A stretch of 64,000 nt of DNA from Asterella californica (taxonomy: Eukaryota; Streptophyta; Marchantiopsida; Marchantiales; Aytoniaceae): assembly GCA_036924285.1 (NCBI GenBank), contig JAYKYS010000008.1, positions 14,431,001 to 14,495,000 of the forward strand, in the 5' to 3' direction. This document shows positions 43,991 to 56,200 of the stretch, one piece after another. Within the stretch, counting starts at the first letter, position 1, and the number at the start of each line of letters is the position of its first letter. The notes under the pieces were generated by a model that did not search any database, was not told the origin of the DNA, and saw nothing but the letters and a program-made list of their open reading frames with translations. The translations under genes were made by a program, and so were the position numbers.

Positions 43991-46250
43991 TGTCGTATTG
44001 TACATAGGTCTATACAGTGAAAAGTATTGCAGAGAGATTTTTTTCTATATTGTGTAAAGGAAGCTGCCCTGCAGCTTAACAAGCTAGGCAGGAGCTAAGC
44101 TGGGGCTATGCTTGACAAGCTGCCCCCTAGCTTGGGTTGGAATATCATCCCTAAGAGAGTCGAAAGACGTCAGAATGCAAAGCTCGACGAGGAGAGCGAC
44201 CTCATGCTTCTAGTTTAACAGAAAGTGTTTTAAGCAATAGTTAGTACGAGTTTTAGGCTGTGAAATATGTGAAAGAGGGAAATCAGTCGATTCTGGCTCG
44301 TGACTCGAACTCAGAATCTGATAGCATGGGTGTGTAGGTGCTCATGAATACTATAGTTTTGACTCCTTGTTCATTAAAAACGGAGTTGTATAGAGAAGTT
44401 AGTGTAAGAAAGGCTAGTAAAGACTTTACAGGAAAATTTCTTCAGGTAAACATATGTACAAAAGTTTTTACCTTCTTGAACGGAACCAAAGGCCATCCCA
44501 GTGATAGGGCGCCTGCCTAGGAGGGAAGTGGTCTCAGGATCAATCCCCCCTGGCCTCTGGTTCCTATTCCGACATGTTGGCCTCTTGGAAGGGAGTCTAT
44601 GTTGGATATGCAGCCATGTCCTGCATATCTAGGGGCGGGAGACCGGTATCTCCCTTAATCGTGGGCTTCCTGGCCTAAGCCTCCGCATGCCATCCTGAAT
44701 ATACTATGGGAGATACCTGATGCGCATATGGGGGGGCTGTAAGCCCTGTGGGGCGGCCTCATAAGTGTTGGGACTTCGGCCTACATTGGATGACTTGTAG
44801 TATATTCAGGGTGGCATCGAGGGCACGGGAAACTTTTGCTGATTATTATGTACGCATAAGGACAGCAGAGGAACAGCTTTAGATGGGGTCTTAAAATTAA
44901 AGCGAAAGATTACAGTGGAAGCGGAAGATTACAACGGAAAACTGAAGCGGAAGATTACAGCGGAAGCGGAAGATTACCGCGGAAGCTTGAAGCGGAATAT
45001 TACAGCGGAAGCGGAAAACTACAGTGGAAGCGGAAAACTACAGTGGAAGCGTAAGATTACAACAGAAGCTTGAAGCGGAAGGTTACAGCGGAAGCGGAAA
45101 ACTACAACGGAAGCGGAAGATTATCGCGGAAGCTTGAAGCGGAATATTACAGCGGAAGCGGAAAACTACAGCGGAAGCGGAAAATTACCACGGAAGCTTG
45201 AAGCGGAATATTACAGCGGAAGCGGAAAACTACAGCGGAAGCGGAAGATTATCGCGGAATCTTGAAGCGGAATATTACAGCGGAAGCGGAAAACTACAGC
45301 GGAAGCGGAAAATTACCGCGGAAGCTTGAAGCGGAATATTACAGCGGAAGCGGAAGATTATCGCGGAAGCTTGAAGCGGAATATTACAGCGGAAGCGGAA
45401 AACTACAGCGGAAGCGGAAAATTACCGCGGAAGCTTGAAGCGGAATATTACAGCGGAAGCGGAAGATTATCGCGGAAGCTTGAAGCGGAATATTACAGCG
45501 GAAGCGGAAAACTACAGCGGAAGCGGAAGATTATCGCGGAAGCTTGAAGCGGAAGATTACAGCGGAGGCGGAAGGAGGAGAATTAGAGTTTAAGAGGGGG
45601 GCAGCTTAGCTAAGGCCCTGCTTCTGATAAGTGACTACGCTGATAAGGACAGCAGGGGGGCAGCTTAAGCTGGGGTCTTAACTTTTAGGTTATTTACCTG
45701 CGGCGACTTGGGATCGGGGACAGTTTGCAAAGGAATGTTTTCTGAGAGAGCTGAAGCGGAACACGCAAGAGAAGCTAAGAAGCTGGGGAAAGATCAAATT
45801 GGGGACAGATTGAATTGGGAGACCATCGTAGGGAGAGGGGCAGGAGTTTTAAGCTTGGACGTTGTCCAATAGACTGTACGGAGGAGAAATTACTCTCAGG
45901 AGGCAGTTTTATTGAGAGTGATCGTTTGAAAATCTACGGAGGACTTTTGATCGACGCTGGATCAATTTTCTGAGAGTTTCAGTTGACGCAAGGAGAGGAA
46001 GAGAGAGAAATTTTTCTTTACTGAAGAAATTGATGATGTAGCTACGCTGAAATAAAGTTATTTGGATCTTAAGAGACCTATCTGTGTACCTAAGGTGTGC
46101 TGGAATGCTTGTTTTGTAAACAGTGGGGATAAGAGGCTGTGGTTTGAGATTTCATCGTTGGCAGCAACCTATTTTCCTTTCTGGTCGTTTTTCTCTGATC
46201 GGTCACAGTCAGGAGGTCCGCCCTCCCCAAGAAAGACTCTCAACTCGACA
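43991..46250 (+). repeat. 3' LTR of element A
   Basis: Same termini as the 5' LTR. The tandem array (44901-45573) is about 80 bp longer here and accounts for the length difference. Confidence 0.92.
44901..45573 (+). repeat. Purine-rich tandem array in the 3' LTR of A
   Basis: Same modules as 36459-37050 with extra or rearranged blocks in the first and middle parts; the last blocks are identical in the two LTRs. Confidence 0.92.
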
Positions 46251-46254
46251 ACGC

Positions 46255-46471
46255 TGCTGCAACCAAAATCCTCAATCGCAACCATCATTATCCCGCTGTA
46301 CAATGGTATCCTCCTCAACCATCATCCTCCCTGATCTCTTCTTCTAAAAATCTTTACAACCTCCCAAGCCTCATTCTCTCAACCCTAATCACATGTAAAC
46401 TTTCACAACCTCTCAAACATAATCATCTTCAGCAATGGCTTCTCCCCTGTAAGCCATCCTTACCCATCATC
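46255..46471 (-). other. Internal DNA of element B between gag and element A
   Basis: Non-coding on the minus strand, 3' of gag. It joins 35547 once element A and one ACGC are removed. Confidence 0.55.
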
Positions 46472-48107
46472 TTATATCCGTAGCCTCGAGAACATCCGTC
46501 CACTCTCCTTCACCCTCAGCATGTCTGTCCTTGATGATGCCAATGATGACATCATGGACTTCCTTGTAGCTGCACCCAAGATCTCCCGTGAAATGAATTC
46601 AACCTTGATATCTTGAATGCGCTCATTCCAACCTCCCTTCACATCCATCGTCATCATCTCAATATCTGGTTGTTGTTTGCATGCAACCAGATCAACCACA
46701 TCCATCACTGTACCAATATCTGGTTGTTGTTTGCCTGCAATCAGATCACCCACGTCCAAAGTCTGCATCTCAACCATCTCCTCCGGTTGTGAAGGATCAT
46801 CCTCCATTGCCAATTCAGGAAGAATAGTTTCCTGTTGAATCTTATCCTCCCCAGCTTGCTTCTCTGAAAAAATCTCTTCTTGTCTCTTCTTCTCGCTTTG
46901 CATCGTGGATGTAGTATCCAACTTGAGCTCGTTTGGATCCACATGCTCATCCAAATCATCCATATGGAGATCATGCTCAATCTCCTCCACCCTAGCACCA
47001 TAACTTGTAGCTTCGATAGCTACAACTGCATGTGCCGCAAGATAATCATCCACAAACTTCTTCATCCCTCCTTTACCAACGTTGGCTTGAAAGAGAGTAC
47101 CCGAACTTCTGAATGTAATCTTTCCATCCTCCCAAGAAATAACCTCACGTTGCAAAGACTCTGCAAAGTCTATACAATCATACTGTTGATGGTCAGTACC
47201 ATCACACCACACGCACTGATGTATCCAAGCTGGTTTGGGTACAAGCACTATCTCAGTCGATGATCTCTTATCCTCCAACCTAGCTAACCTTAGCTTGCAG
47301 ATCTTGCATCTTTTGTCGCAGGTCCTCGATGGTTGGTTCCTTCTCTTCTACACCCACAACTGGAGTTTGAATCTCAAATACTACCTGAACTGGTGTGGTA
47401 GTCAGTGATGCAGGTGTCAACCTTGTAACCCTTTTCCTTGTATGTCTCCAGACAAGAAGCTCAACCGCTTCATGCACAACCTCCCAATTCCTTGTCAACC
47501 CTTCTTCTTCCTCTCCATCCTCCAGAAGTAGCTCCAACTGTTCCTACCATGGTTCATCCGCAGCTTGAAGAAACAGCTCTGTCTTGTAGCTCTCCAAAGT
47601 TAGCTTCTCCACCCGAGATAGTTGAGAGAATTGTCTCTCAAACTCCTCTAACAGCTCTGTAGGCTGCAAACCCTTGCTGGATCGGTTGACCCATTCCAGA
47701 AATGATTTCTTGGTTACTCGATCTGAGTTTCCCAAGAAATATTCTTCCCTTAGCGCATGTGAAAATGTATCCCAGTTCTTCCCAAAATGCTTTGTTAGAC
47801 CCTTCACATGCTCCCTTATCTCAGGCATCGCAGCGAGTTCGAATGTCTCGATCATCTCTTTCTCCGGTACCTGATCCAAATCCATCTCCGTCTTGTAACA
47901 TCTCAAGTACTTTGAGATGTCTTTCTCATCAAATAGATCGAACTTGTCGATCACCCTTCCAAGCACCTTCTTCCTCAAAGCCTCTTTTTGTTAATTCCCT
48001 TGCTTTTGTCGCAAAAACAAAGTGAAGGCTTGAAACAATCGTGCAGTTGCTGTATCCAACTGCATCCCTGGTATACCCTCTGATCCGTCCATCCCGTCCA
48101 TAGTCAT
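46472..48107 (-). pseudogene. gag: Gag of element B, several breaks
   Basis: The likely start is ATG at 48107 (MTMDGMDGSEGIPGMQ). The capsid-like part KKVLGRVIDKFDLFDEKDIS, KYLRCYKTEMDLDQVPEKEM and EEYFLGNSDRVTKKSFLEW parallels E1 gag. A zinc knuckle CVWCDGTDHQQYDC lies near 47210, followed by a long acidic Asp/Glu-rich tail. Breaks: TAA near 47993, TAG at 47544-47546 (before EQLELLLEDG) and a frame change near 47285. No protease motif follows, so the protein is gag only. The acidic C-terminal tail replaces the protease-pol part of E1. Confidence 0.75.
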
Positions 48108-48269
48108 GGCTCGTCCCATCCTCCCATCCTCCCATGATCCCAAGCATCTACATATCCATCATCCCAGGTCCACAGCATCCTCCCGAACAACCAAATCCAT
48201 CTTCATCCTCGTTCATGATTGCTGATCTCTTCTTCCAAGTTCAAACACAGAAATCTCCACCTCGGACCT

Positions 48270-48286
48270 TCACGTCGAGTTCACCA
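48270..48286 (-). other. Primer-binding site of element B
   Basis: Minus strand TGGTGAACTCGACGTGA, identical to that of E1; four bases separate it from the LTR as drawn. Confidence 0.75.
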
Positions 48287-48290
48287 CCGA

Positions 48291-50307
48291 TATCGTGTCG
48301 GATATTGCGTGAAGGATGTCTAGGAAAACGCGAGGTTCCTAGCTATGGAGATGCTGTGTGTGGAACAGAGACAATACAGAGAAGAACAACCACGAAAATG
48401 AACTTTGCGATATATACCAACTCCAAATGTATGTACACTGTCGGTTCTTTCTCCTAAGAGCACAAAACTGAAAAACAGACCAGAGCGGTCTGTAACCTGC
48501 TTCAAAGCCCTTAAAAACAACCCCTGATTCTCAAGCCTGACCCAAAAACACCGAAGCGTAGCTCAAAGCAAGAGAAACTTCCCTTTGCTAACAAGTAGAG
48601 CCACAGCAATATCACGCGATCCAAACCCAAGTCCAAACCACATCCATGTACAAGTTCTTAGCTAAAGCTAGTTACCACAAGCTGTATATAGCCAACTAGA
48701 ACTCTAACGAACTCAAAAGAGCAAAACCCATAGCGAAGAAACCGAAAAAGATCTATGTGAGAACTTTCTCCTTTCGTTGAACGGACTTCAGATCTCGATA
48801 GGGTCTCTTCCGCTGACTCCGTTAACCCAAGAAATCTTCAGATCCGACTCCCTACAGCCAAGATATCGCCGATTTTTTGTCGCAGGTGGCCGAACCTTCA
48901 AAAACTCCTCCCTGCGGCTTAAAACCGCACACACTGCACAAACGGATCGTCTAAACTGATATCCGTCTTCTCTGGCAGATAGATCTAGCTACCCTGAACC
49001 CAACAAGACTCCAAACAAGCCGTTTGGAGTTCCCCTTGCAAAACCACTCAAGAAATTTGGTCGCAAGTTGCAAAAAACTGACGTAAATCGGCTCCCTACG
49101 GCTCAAACTCGCTCACCACACCCAAACCAACAATCCAATTAACGTACTGTCTTCTCTTATGAGAAGATGAAGACTCCTTGATCGCGTAGACACCAAGAAC
49201 AAAGAGCTTGACTCACCGATCGCAAAGAACAACCCAATCTCAAGTCGCAAGCGAACGAAAATCTGACGTAAGCGCTTTCCTGCGAGCCAATTTCACTCAA
49301 AACTCCTGAATCGTCCGATGAAAACCCGCATCGTCTTCAATTTCCTGTAGAACTCAGTGTTCTGATCCTGATGGATCCAAGGACAGCAAGTTTGGACTCC
49401 GGAACGGTCCGAACGGTCCAACTCTCCTTCACAGATAACTGAAAACTTCAAATCTGCTTCCTACGTCTCAATTTCTCTCAGTACACACTCTCTGATCCGC
49501 CTCTTCACAAACCGTCTTAACCTATGCGTAGCTTGCTCAGATCTGAACCCAACGACGCTGCGCGCTTGCATTGGACCTCCAAATCTTCCGAACCGTCCGT
49601 TGACAAGTCGCAGGCGCAAGCTAACCCCTAAGCTGCCCCTTGTCACAGTCTCTGTACGTACGAAGTTCTGTCATAATCATAATGAAGCAGGCCCCTTGCG
49701 TCTTTGATATAACGCTTGAAGCCTCAAATACCCAGTCAGCAAGTAACCTAAGTCCTAGCTTGATTTTACCTCTTTTGAATCGCATAACTTCTTCACTAGA
49801 TGTCCAAACGAAGTAAACAAGGTGCCTATGGAAAGCTGTCAATGAGCTCTACCCATCTATGCGATAAAAGTGAAGATCCGAAGTTGTGCCAAAAGCCCGT
49901 AAGCTGGGACCTAGCTTATTTTCTCTATTTTTCGAGTCTTGTAACTTCTCCACTATGCGTCCAAACGAAGTAGACAAAGTGCCTATGGAATGCTGACAAG
50001 GAGCTCTATCCACTGATGCGATAAAAACAAAGATCCGAAATGGTGCCAAAAGCCCGTAAGCTGGGGCTTAGCTTGCTTTCTCCATCTTTCGAGTCTTGTA
50101 ACTTCTCCACTAGGCGTCCAAACGAAGTAAACGAAGTGCCTATGGAGTGCTGACAAGGAGCTGTATCCACTGATGCGATGAAAGTGGAGATCCAAAATTG
50201 TGTCAAAAATCCGTAAGCTAGGGCTTAGCTTGTCTTCTCATGAGTGTCTTTGGAGCGACAAGCATCGAAGTCTGAATTTCAAGTAGGAGCCGGTCCACGA
50301 CACGACA
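48291..50307 (-). repeat. 5' LTR of element B
   Basis: TATCGTGTCGG at 48291 to GACACGACA at 50307 (2017 bp). Closely similar to 33077-35090. The short open frames inside (for example 49461-50206, minus) occur in every copy of this LTR and reflect its internal repeats. Confidence 0.88.
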
Positions 50308-50774
50308 CCGCCTCGCAACCGTGTACCCGCGAAGGCAGGAGTAGCTCGAGGAAGACCATCTTCCTGGACCGAAGATTGCTGGCACAGGACCTTTCACAAG
50401 TCATAATCTGAGAACCAAGGTTGTTGGCTCGAGAAGAAGATCTTACCCATGATCTCGAGTAGGTGGCATGTGCCGGGGAGCACATCTTGCCTCTTCCTGG
50501 AGGACAGACAGGGAAGAAATGACTGGAAGGTCAAATCTTACCGAGAGCCACAGAAGCGTCTTCTGACGAAGCTGTTCCTTCACCTCTTTCCTAAGGAGAA
50601 GGCGCAGAAGACGAGGTACCTTGGCGATCAGGACGTGGAGTTCCTGGAAGCAGTGTGCGCGAGAGACAATGTCAACTGGGGTGCATTCTTCCACGCGTAT
50701 GTACAGGGAGAGCTGGTGTACTTAGGTACCCCGGCAGGAGGACATCTTACTCCGTTCTTCTGTTACCTGTACGT
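50308..50774 (+). pseudogene. Gene C, second piece
   Basis: The frame open from about 50405 (ATG at 50449) encodes SSRWHVPGSTSCLFLEDRQG, KRLLTKLFLHLFPKEKAQK, EFLEAVCARDNVNWGAFF and PAGGHLTPFFCYLYV, and is then interrupted by E1 at 50775. The composition and the Asn-Trp-Gly block recall, only loosely, ORFs linked to plant transposons; I do not assign a family. Its last codon is split by the insertion (GT before, G after). Confidence 0.6.
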
Positions 50775-53176
50775 TATCGTATAACGTGTTTTTCTGTCTA
50801 GGAATACACGGGGTATATGGCTGTGCAGAGGTATGTGGATTGACAAGGTTGGATCTAGATCTGGATGTTTCCACTCAAATGTTTCACTATCTACTCTTCT
50901 AGCCTGAGTGACCTTGTATCCGCTCGTCTCAAGTTTAAAGCTTGCTACGATCCAAGGTTACGTATAGGTTGCATAAACTTGTGTTACAAACAGATCTTTT
51001 GTATTCTAACTAAAATACTCAGATCTGTATTATCTAACTGAAGTTATTCATCTATATCATTGGAAGCCTGACTTCTGAATAGCTCCCCAGCGACGCTAAC
51101 TAGCCATCAATCCAACTATCACAACTTCATAGTACAATCAGAAGATACTAAGATCACTCAATCAACTTGATAGAGTATCGATACAACTTGCTGTACACCC
51201 TGGTCTATCAAGTATTCCAGCAAGATAAAACATGCATACTCCAAAACACTATTCAGATCTCAATATAGCATCAACGGCGGTAGTACCTGGCAGTTCCGAG
51301 AACCCAAACAGCGGCTTAAGACTCATGGTGGCTCCGTTCTCCTTCATCACCAAGAGCTGAAATCAGCCCCACACCTTCCAATGTCGAGTTGTATGCAGGT
51401 ATGGCAGTTTCAGCAACAAACTCCTCTCCAAGTTGCTCGAAAATGATCAAATTGACAATAGATGATACCGAAAAACCCGAAACTGCTAATAACAGAAGTA
51501 TTTTTGAACTTTGAGACCTCAGTCCTTCCAAACCACTCGACCAATGATGATCAAACTTCACAGGAAGCTTGATTGGACCCTTCAATCCTACCCTGAACAA
51601 TTTTCAGGTCGAAATCTCAAACCAATTCTCATATATGGATCAAACCGTAATCTGTGCTAACTTCAGAGCTTTACAGACCCAGGTACATTTGATCCAAGAT
51701 TCTGAACAAACTTCTCGACCATTTGAGGTGAAACTTCCCAAGTATCTTATTGATAAGGCATGCTTCAATCCTGGAAAGTTTCACTCAGAAATTCGAGACA
51801 AAATTTAAGCAATAGCAACCTATCCATGGCTATCACGGTTCGCTGTCCTCGCCTTATCCCGTCTGCAATTCTCAACTTCAACGGTCGGTTCAGAATCCAA
51901 TTCGATCAAGAAACTGATAAAATTGATATCAAAACGACCAGCACGTCGTCAGCTCTCCAACCCAACAGACAGCTCCTCAAAACTCCTCGCGAGTCTCTCG
52001 GAACAACCAGAAACGTAGCAGTAGGTACAAATTTCACCCCCCTCCACTCAATCGATCATAACGCGCTCATACTTTCATCAAATCGATCGATTCTTCAGCC
52101 CAGATTGTAGCCCCGGTCGAAAGCTCTCCAACCATACCCTTCGTTTCGCGAATGGACCTCTGAAGCCTCCAGAAACCACAGAAACGTCGCGAGGATCAGC
52201 TAGAACACCATTGGTCCAAAAGTGGACCAATAAGAGCAAAAAGAACTTTACTTTTTGTCTTTTCTCCTCTTAACTTTTCCCTTAGAACGAATTTTTACTC
52301 TCCAAGGAGACACAAGACATCAACAACACTCTAAGACTTCACAAAAATCCTTCAGATATGTCGATGGATTCTTCGCGGTCCGTAACTACACAGAAGCGCT
52401 CAACCAGAATGAAACCGGTGAGCCGCAGACTAATACAACGTCAATATTACAACTTGGAAACGTTCTACAATAAAAGGTATGACAAAAGGAAACGGTGAAG
52501 CTATCACTCGATTGTAATATTCTTGCCCGAAGTTTCTCACGATCCAAGCCCCATGATTGATCTTCGGTCTGCAATGGCACCGGACATCGACCCAAAGATT
52601 GAAAGGAACGTTCGATGGATAGTTGAGATCCATTGTTCCTCACAACAAAATGTACACCGTCATATCCCAAGTCTCTCCGTATGTTACGATTGGAAGGATC
52701 ACCGGAAGCTGTAACTCCATCACCCTCCCCATGAACTCATCACCAAAGTACGCAACTAACCACTGTCGAAAGTGATCGCGGTGGATGCAATGAAGCTTGA
52801 TGCGAAACGGATTCGGGAAAAGAAGATCCGGAGCCGGTAACACACCTCCGTCCATAACCACCACTCCTGCAGTTCCTCATTCCTCCATGCAGATCACCGA
52901 GAACCCTTACGAATCACCCGCTGAGAGAGAATGTCGTATGAACCTTCGACCCACCATTTTATACACAATGCGGCGACAAGGACCACTGAAGTGAACGCGC
53001 ACAGATCGATGACTTGGCACGTTCCTCTACCGTGCGATCACTTAAACAGATAATCACAAACGTGGCACTCATCACACCGTTCGGCGAGTTACGCGATACG
53101 GTTCACGAAACACAGAAAAGAAACACAAAATAGGTTACACAGGAATTTCACACAGGAGCCGAACCACAACACGACA
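50775..53176 (-). repeat. 3' LTR of E1
   Basis: On the plus strand TATCGTATAACGTG to CAACACGACA; on the element strand it begins TGTCGTGTTG. The same family as the split LTR copy H. Confidence 0.95.
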
Positions 53177-53191
53177 TCCACCCCTTCTAAA
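53177..53191 (-). other. Polypurine tract of E1
   Basis: Minus strand TTTAGAAGGGGTGGA next to the 3' LTR. The sequence before it (GCATACCAGAGGATGCGCAGG) corresponds to that of A and B. Confidence 0.75.
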
Positions 53192-53239
53192 CCTGCGCAT
53201 CCTCTGGTATGCGCCAACACTCACAAGTTGTGGTCGGCA

Positions 53240-56200
53240 TCACACTATATCTTCATCTTCTTCACTGATGTTGTCGTTAGCGATATCTTCGTCATCCAAA
53301 TCTCCTCCGTCATCATCCAAGATATCAAACTCTGCTCCGACTTCCTCCATGCTTATCCCTTCATCTCGCTTCTTGAAGAGTTTCACACGCTTGCCTGCAA
53401 TGGGAACCTTGAGCTCTGCCCCATCAAGCTCTCTTAGTGAATATGTGGCATTGTCAAGCACAACAAGAACCACATACGGACCAAACCATCGCTTAGAGAA
53501 TTTTCTAAGCGCACTGTGTTGGTTGTCCAAGCTACTATCATAGACCAACACCCAATCTCCTTCTTTAATCTCCTTCGGCCTTAATCGGTGACGCTTATCG
53601 AATCTGTCCTTGTTTCTCAAGCGCGCCTCTTTCAGCTTCTCCAATGCAATCTCTACATCTTCAGGTCTTCTCTCTAGTTGACGGATTCGGACGGCAAGAA
53701 GATCTTCTGTAGACATACCATCCTCCCAAGGTAGAACACTCCAAGTGGGTATGTGCTCCTCAATGGGCATGATAGGTTTCTGCCCCTGCATCAACTCCGC
53801 CGGCATATATCCTGTAACTGAACTATGAGTCGAACGATCAGCCCATAATGCAAACGGAAGAAATCTTGGCCATTCTCTTGCCCTCCCCTTGCAAGCTTTC
53901 ACAATAGCTTTCACAATAGGAGGATGACCACGTTCACTCTTCGCATTACCCTCCGGATTGTAAGCTGTGGTGAGAGCTAACTTCACACCACACCTCTTGA
54001 AGAACGCTTTAGCCTCATCATTGTTCAGCTCCCCTCGATCAGCCGTGATCTTCTCAACACAACCATATCTACAAATCACATCTTCCAACAAGAATTTGCA
54101 GACTCCCTCTGTGGATTTTGTCCGTAAGGCTCGCCCTTCCACTTGGTTGGACAAATCCTCACGTGCCAAAACTAAGTATCGCATCTGCCATATACCAACT
54201 GGCATAATAACAAGATCTACTACCCACTTATAATGCATTGCAAGTGGATAAGTAGGATGTAACCCATCTCGATGCCGAATTCCTGAATACTCTTGACAAG
54301 TTTGGCATGTCTCCACAAATTGAACTACATCTCTATACATGTTACGCCACCAATATCTCTCCTTCAACTTTGTAAAGGTGGCATAAATACCTCTATGTCC
54401 TGCCCACAAGCTCTCATGAAACTCCTGCATGAGTAACTTCTGCATGTCAACCTTGCACACAACCCTTTGTGGCATCTTACCACCTTGCTTAGCATGTTTC
54501 CACAAATAACCACCTTGTAGCAAGTAGTTATAAGCCTTCCTCCTGATTTGTTTAAAGTGGGCATCACTCCATCCTGGTTGTCTAGTCAACAAGCTTAGAT
54601 AGCGTCCTATGTCTATCCATTCTCCTTCATATAGCTCCTCCATGAACGGTTTTGAATGTTCACTCTCACCTCCTTGAGCTCTACAAAAAACAGTAGTACC
54701 AACGTCTTCTGTATCTTCTATCATCTCCTCCTCATCCTCATACCTCGCACGAGATAACATATCAGCTACTGGATTGTTCTTCCCCGCTATGTGTCGGAAC
54801 TCAGGATTTAAGGACTTGATGTAAGCAATCCAGCGTAGCATAGCAATATCAGGAGTGTTACAGTTTGTAATCATCCCTAATAGTGGTAAACAATCTGTTT
54901 CTACTATTACTGGCGCTCCAATCAAATAGTCCTTTTCAGCTTTCATAGTTGTAACTACTCCCCATAACTCTCTCTTCACTTGAGGATAGTTTCTATGTCG
55001 CTCACTCAACACCCTTGCTCCAAATCTGACTGCAAACCGATTCTCTTCTTCATCATCCTGTCCTACTGCCCATCCAATGGCTATCGGACTAGTATCAACA
55101 GTAAGTATCACTGGTTTGCTATCCTCATAGCTCACACGACGAAGTACAGGTGGAGAAGATAATAACTGCTTCAATCTCTGAATCGCCTCAGTATGCCTCT
55201 CCTCCCATGCAAACCTCTTGTGCTTTCTCAACAGATCATAAAGAGGATCAGCCACATGTGCAAAATGTGGAATCCACACATGATAGAAGACACAAGCTCC
55301 AAGAAACCTTCTCACCTCTGTTGTTGAACCACAAGTATCCTTCATCCGTTGTATGGCATCCACTTTACCAGGATCAGGTTTGTGTCCAAACCATCCACAT
55401 AGGTGTCCCACAATCACAACCTCTCGCACTCCAAATGAAGACTTGGCACCTGATAGTGTCAAGTGCGCCTCTTCAAGTCGTGATAAGATTTTATCACAAT
55501 CTGAAATGTGATCAGCAACAAAGTTTCTACACCCCTTCTGATCCATTGTCCCATCTTTCTCCTCCTCAACGCATCCCTTAATTGGAATGTCATCCAAGAA
55601 AGGCATGATCTTCTCAGGAATGAACTCACGGAGAACCTTGTTCATTCCGTTCATCATGTGCGTTACCGAGTTCGTTGCTCCTTGTGGTAGCGTGCACATT
55701 CTGACCAACCCCAACGGTGTCCTCATGGTGGTAATATCTCTACTCTGTTCAGCAAGTTGAAACTGATCGTATCCAGAGTAAAGATCTCCTATAGAGTAAA
55801 TAGCCCTCCCAGCAAACGCTTCAGCAAACTCTCCGACGATAGGTCCTATGCTTGTATTTCTGATGGTCACTTGGTTCACAGGTTGCATATCTTGGATGAA
55901 CCGTAATGCACCACTCTTCTTTGGTACTGTAAACCAACGACTAGAGTATGGTGCAAACGATGGTTCCAAGATCTTCATCTGCATCTTCTCCTTCAAGAGC
56001 TCTATGAGTTTCGGTAGATGCGCTCTAGGTACAGGAATTGGCCTCAAGTCCCAAGGAGCATGTGGAACTGTGAATATGATCATTGGTGCCACAATGCTAG
56101 GATCTACACATCCGATTTCTGAGGCTTCAAAAGCAAAAGCTTTCCCGTGCCTAGTTAACATCTCCCTAAACCTATTCTCCTCCACAGGCAAAAGAAAATC

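Larger units (their letters stand above)
35548..46250 (+). mobile_element. Element A: full-length Ty3/gypsy retrotransposon, coding region broken
   Basis: LTRs 35548-37725 (2178 bp) and 43991-46250 (2260 bp) start TGTCGTATTG and end CTCAACTCGACA. ACGC at 35544-35547 and 46251-46254 is the target-site duplication. Primer-binding site, gag, protease, reverse transcriptase, RNase H, integrase and polypurine tract all lie in the usual Ty3/gypsy order. By eye the LTRs differ at roughly ten sites in the first 900 bases, plus array length, so insertion was recent. The coding region has at least four frame changes and one nonsense codon, which is more damage than the LTRs would predict. Confidence 0.92.
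33077..50307 (-). mobile_element. Element B: gag-only LTR retrotransposon, interrupted by element A
   Basis: Parts on the plus strand, left to right: 3' LTR (33077-35090), 3' internal DNA (35091-35547), element A (35548-46250), gag (46472-48107), primer-binding site (48270-48286) and 5' LTR (48291-50307). With A and one ACGC removed, the internal region is about 2.5 kb and has gag but no protease, reverse transcriptase or integrase. This matches the non-autonomous type with LTRs and gag only (TR-GAG). Its primer-binding site is identical to that of E1, which could therefore supply pol. Confidence 0.8.

Noticed and set aside
49461..50206. Short minus-strand frames repeated in every B-family LTR (also near 25800-26200, 31250-31660 and 34600-34990)
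   Set aside because: They are produced by tandem segments inside the LTR, occur in overlapping frames, and lack any recognisable domain.
51316..52110. Identical open frames in both E1 LTRs (also 59721-60515)
   Set aside because: They lie wholly within LTRs and are identical only because the LTRs are; the older copy H does not show clear coding conservation.
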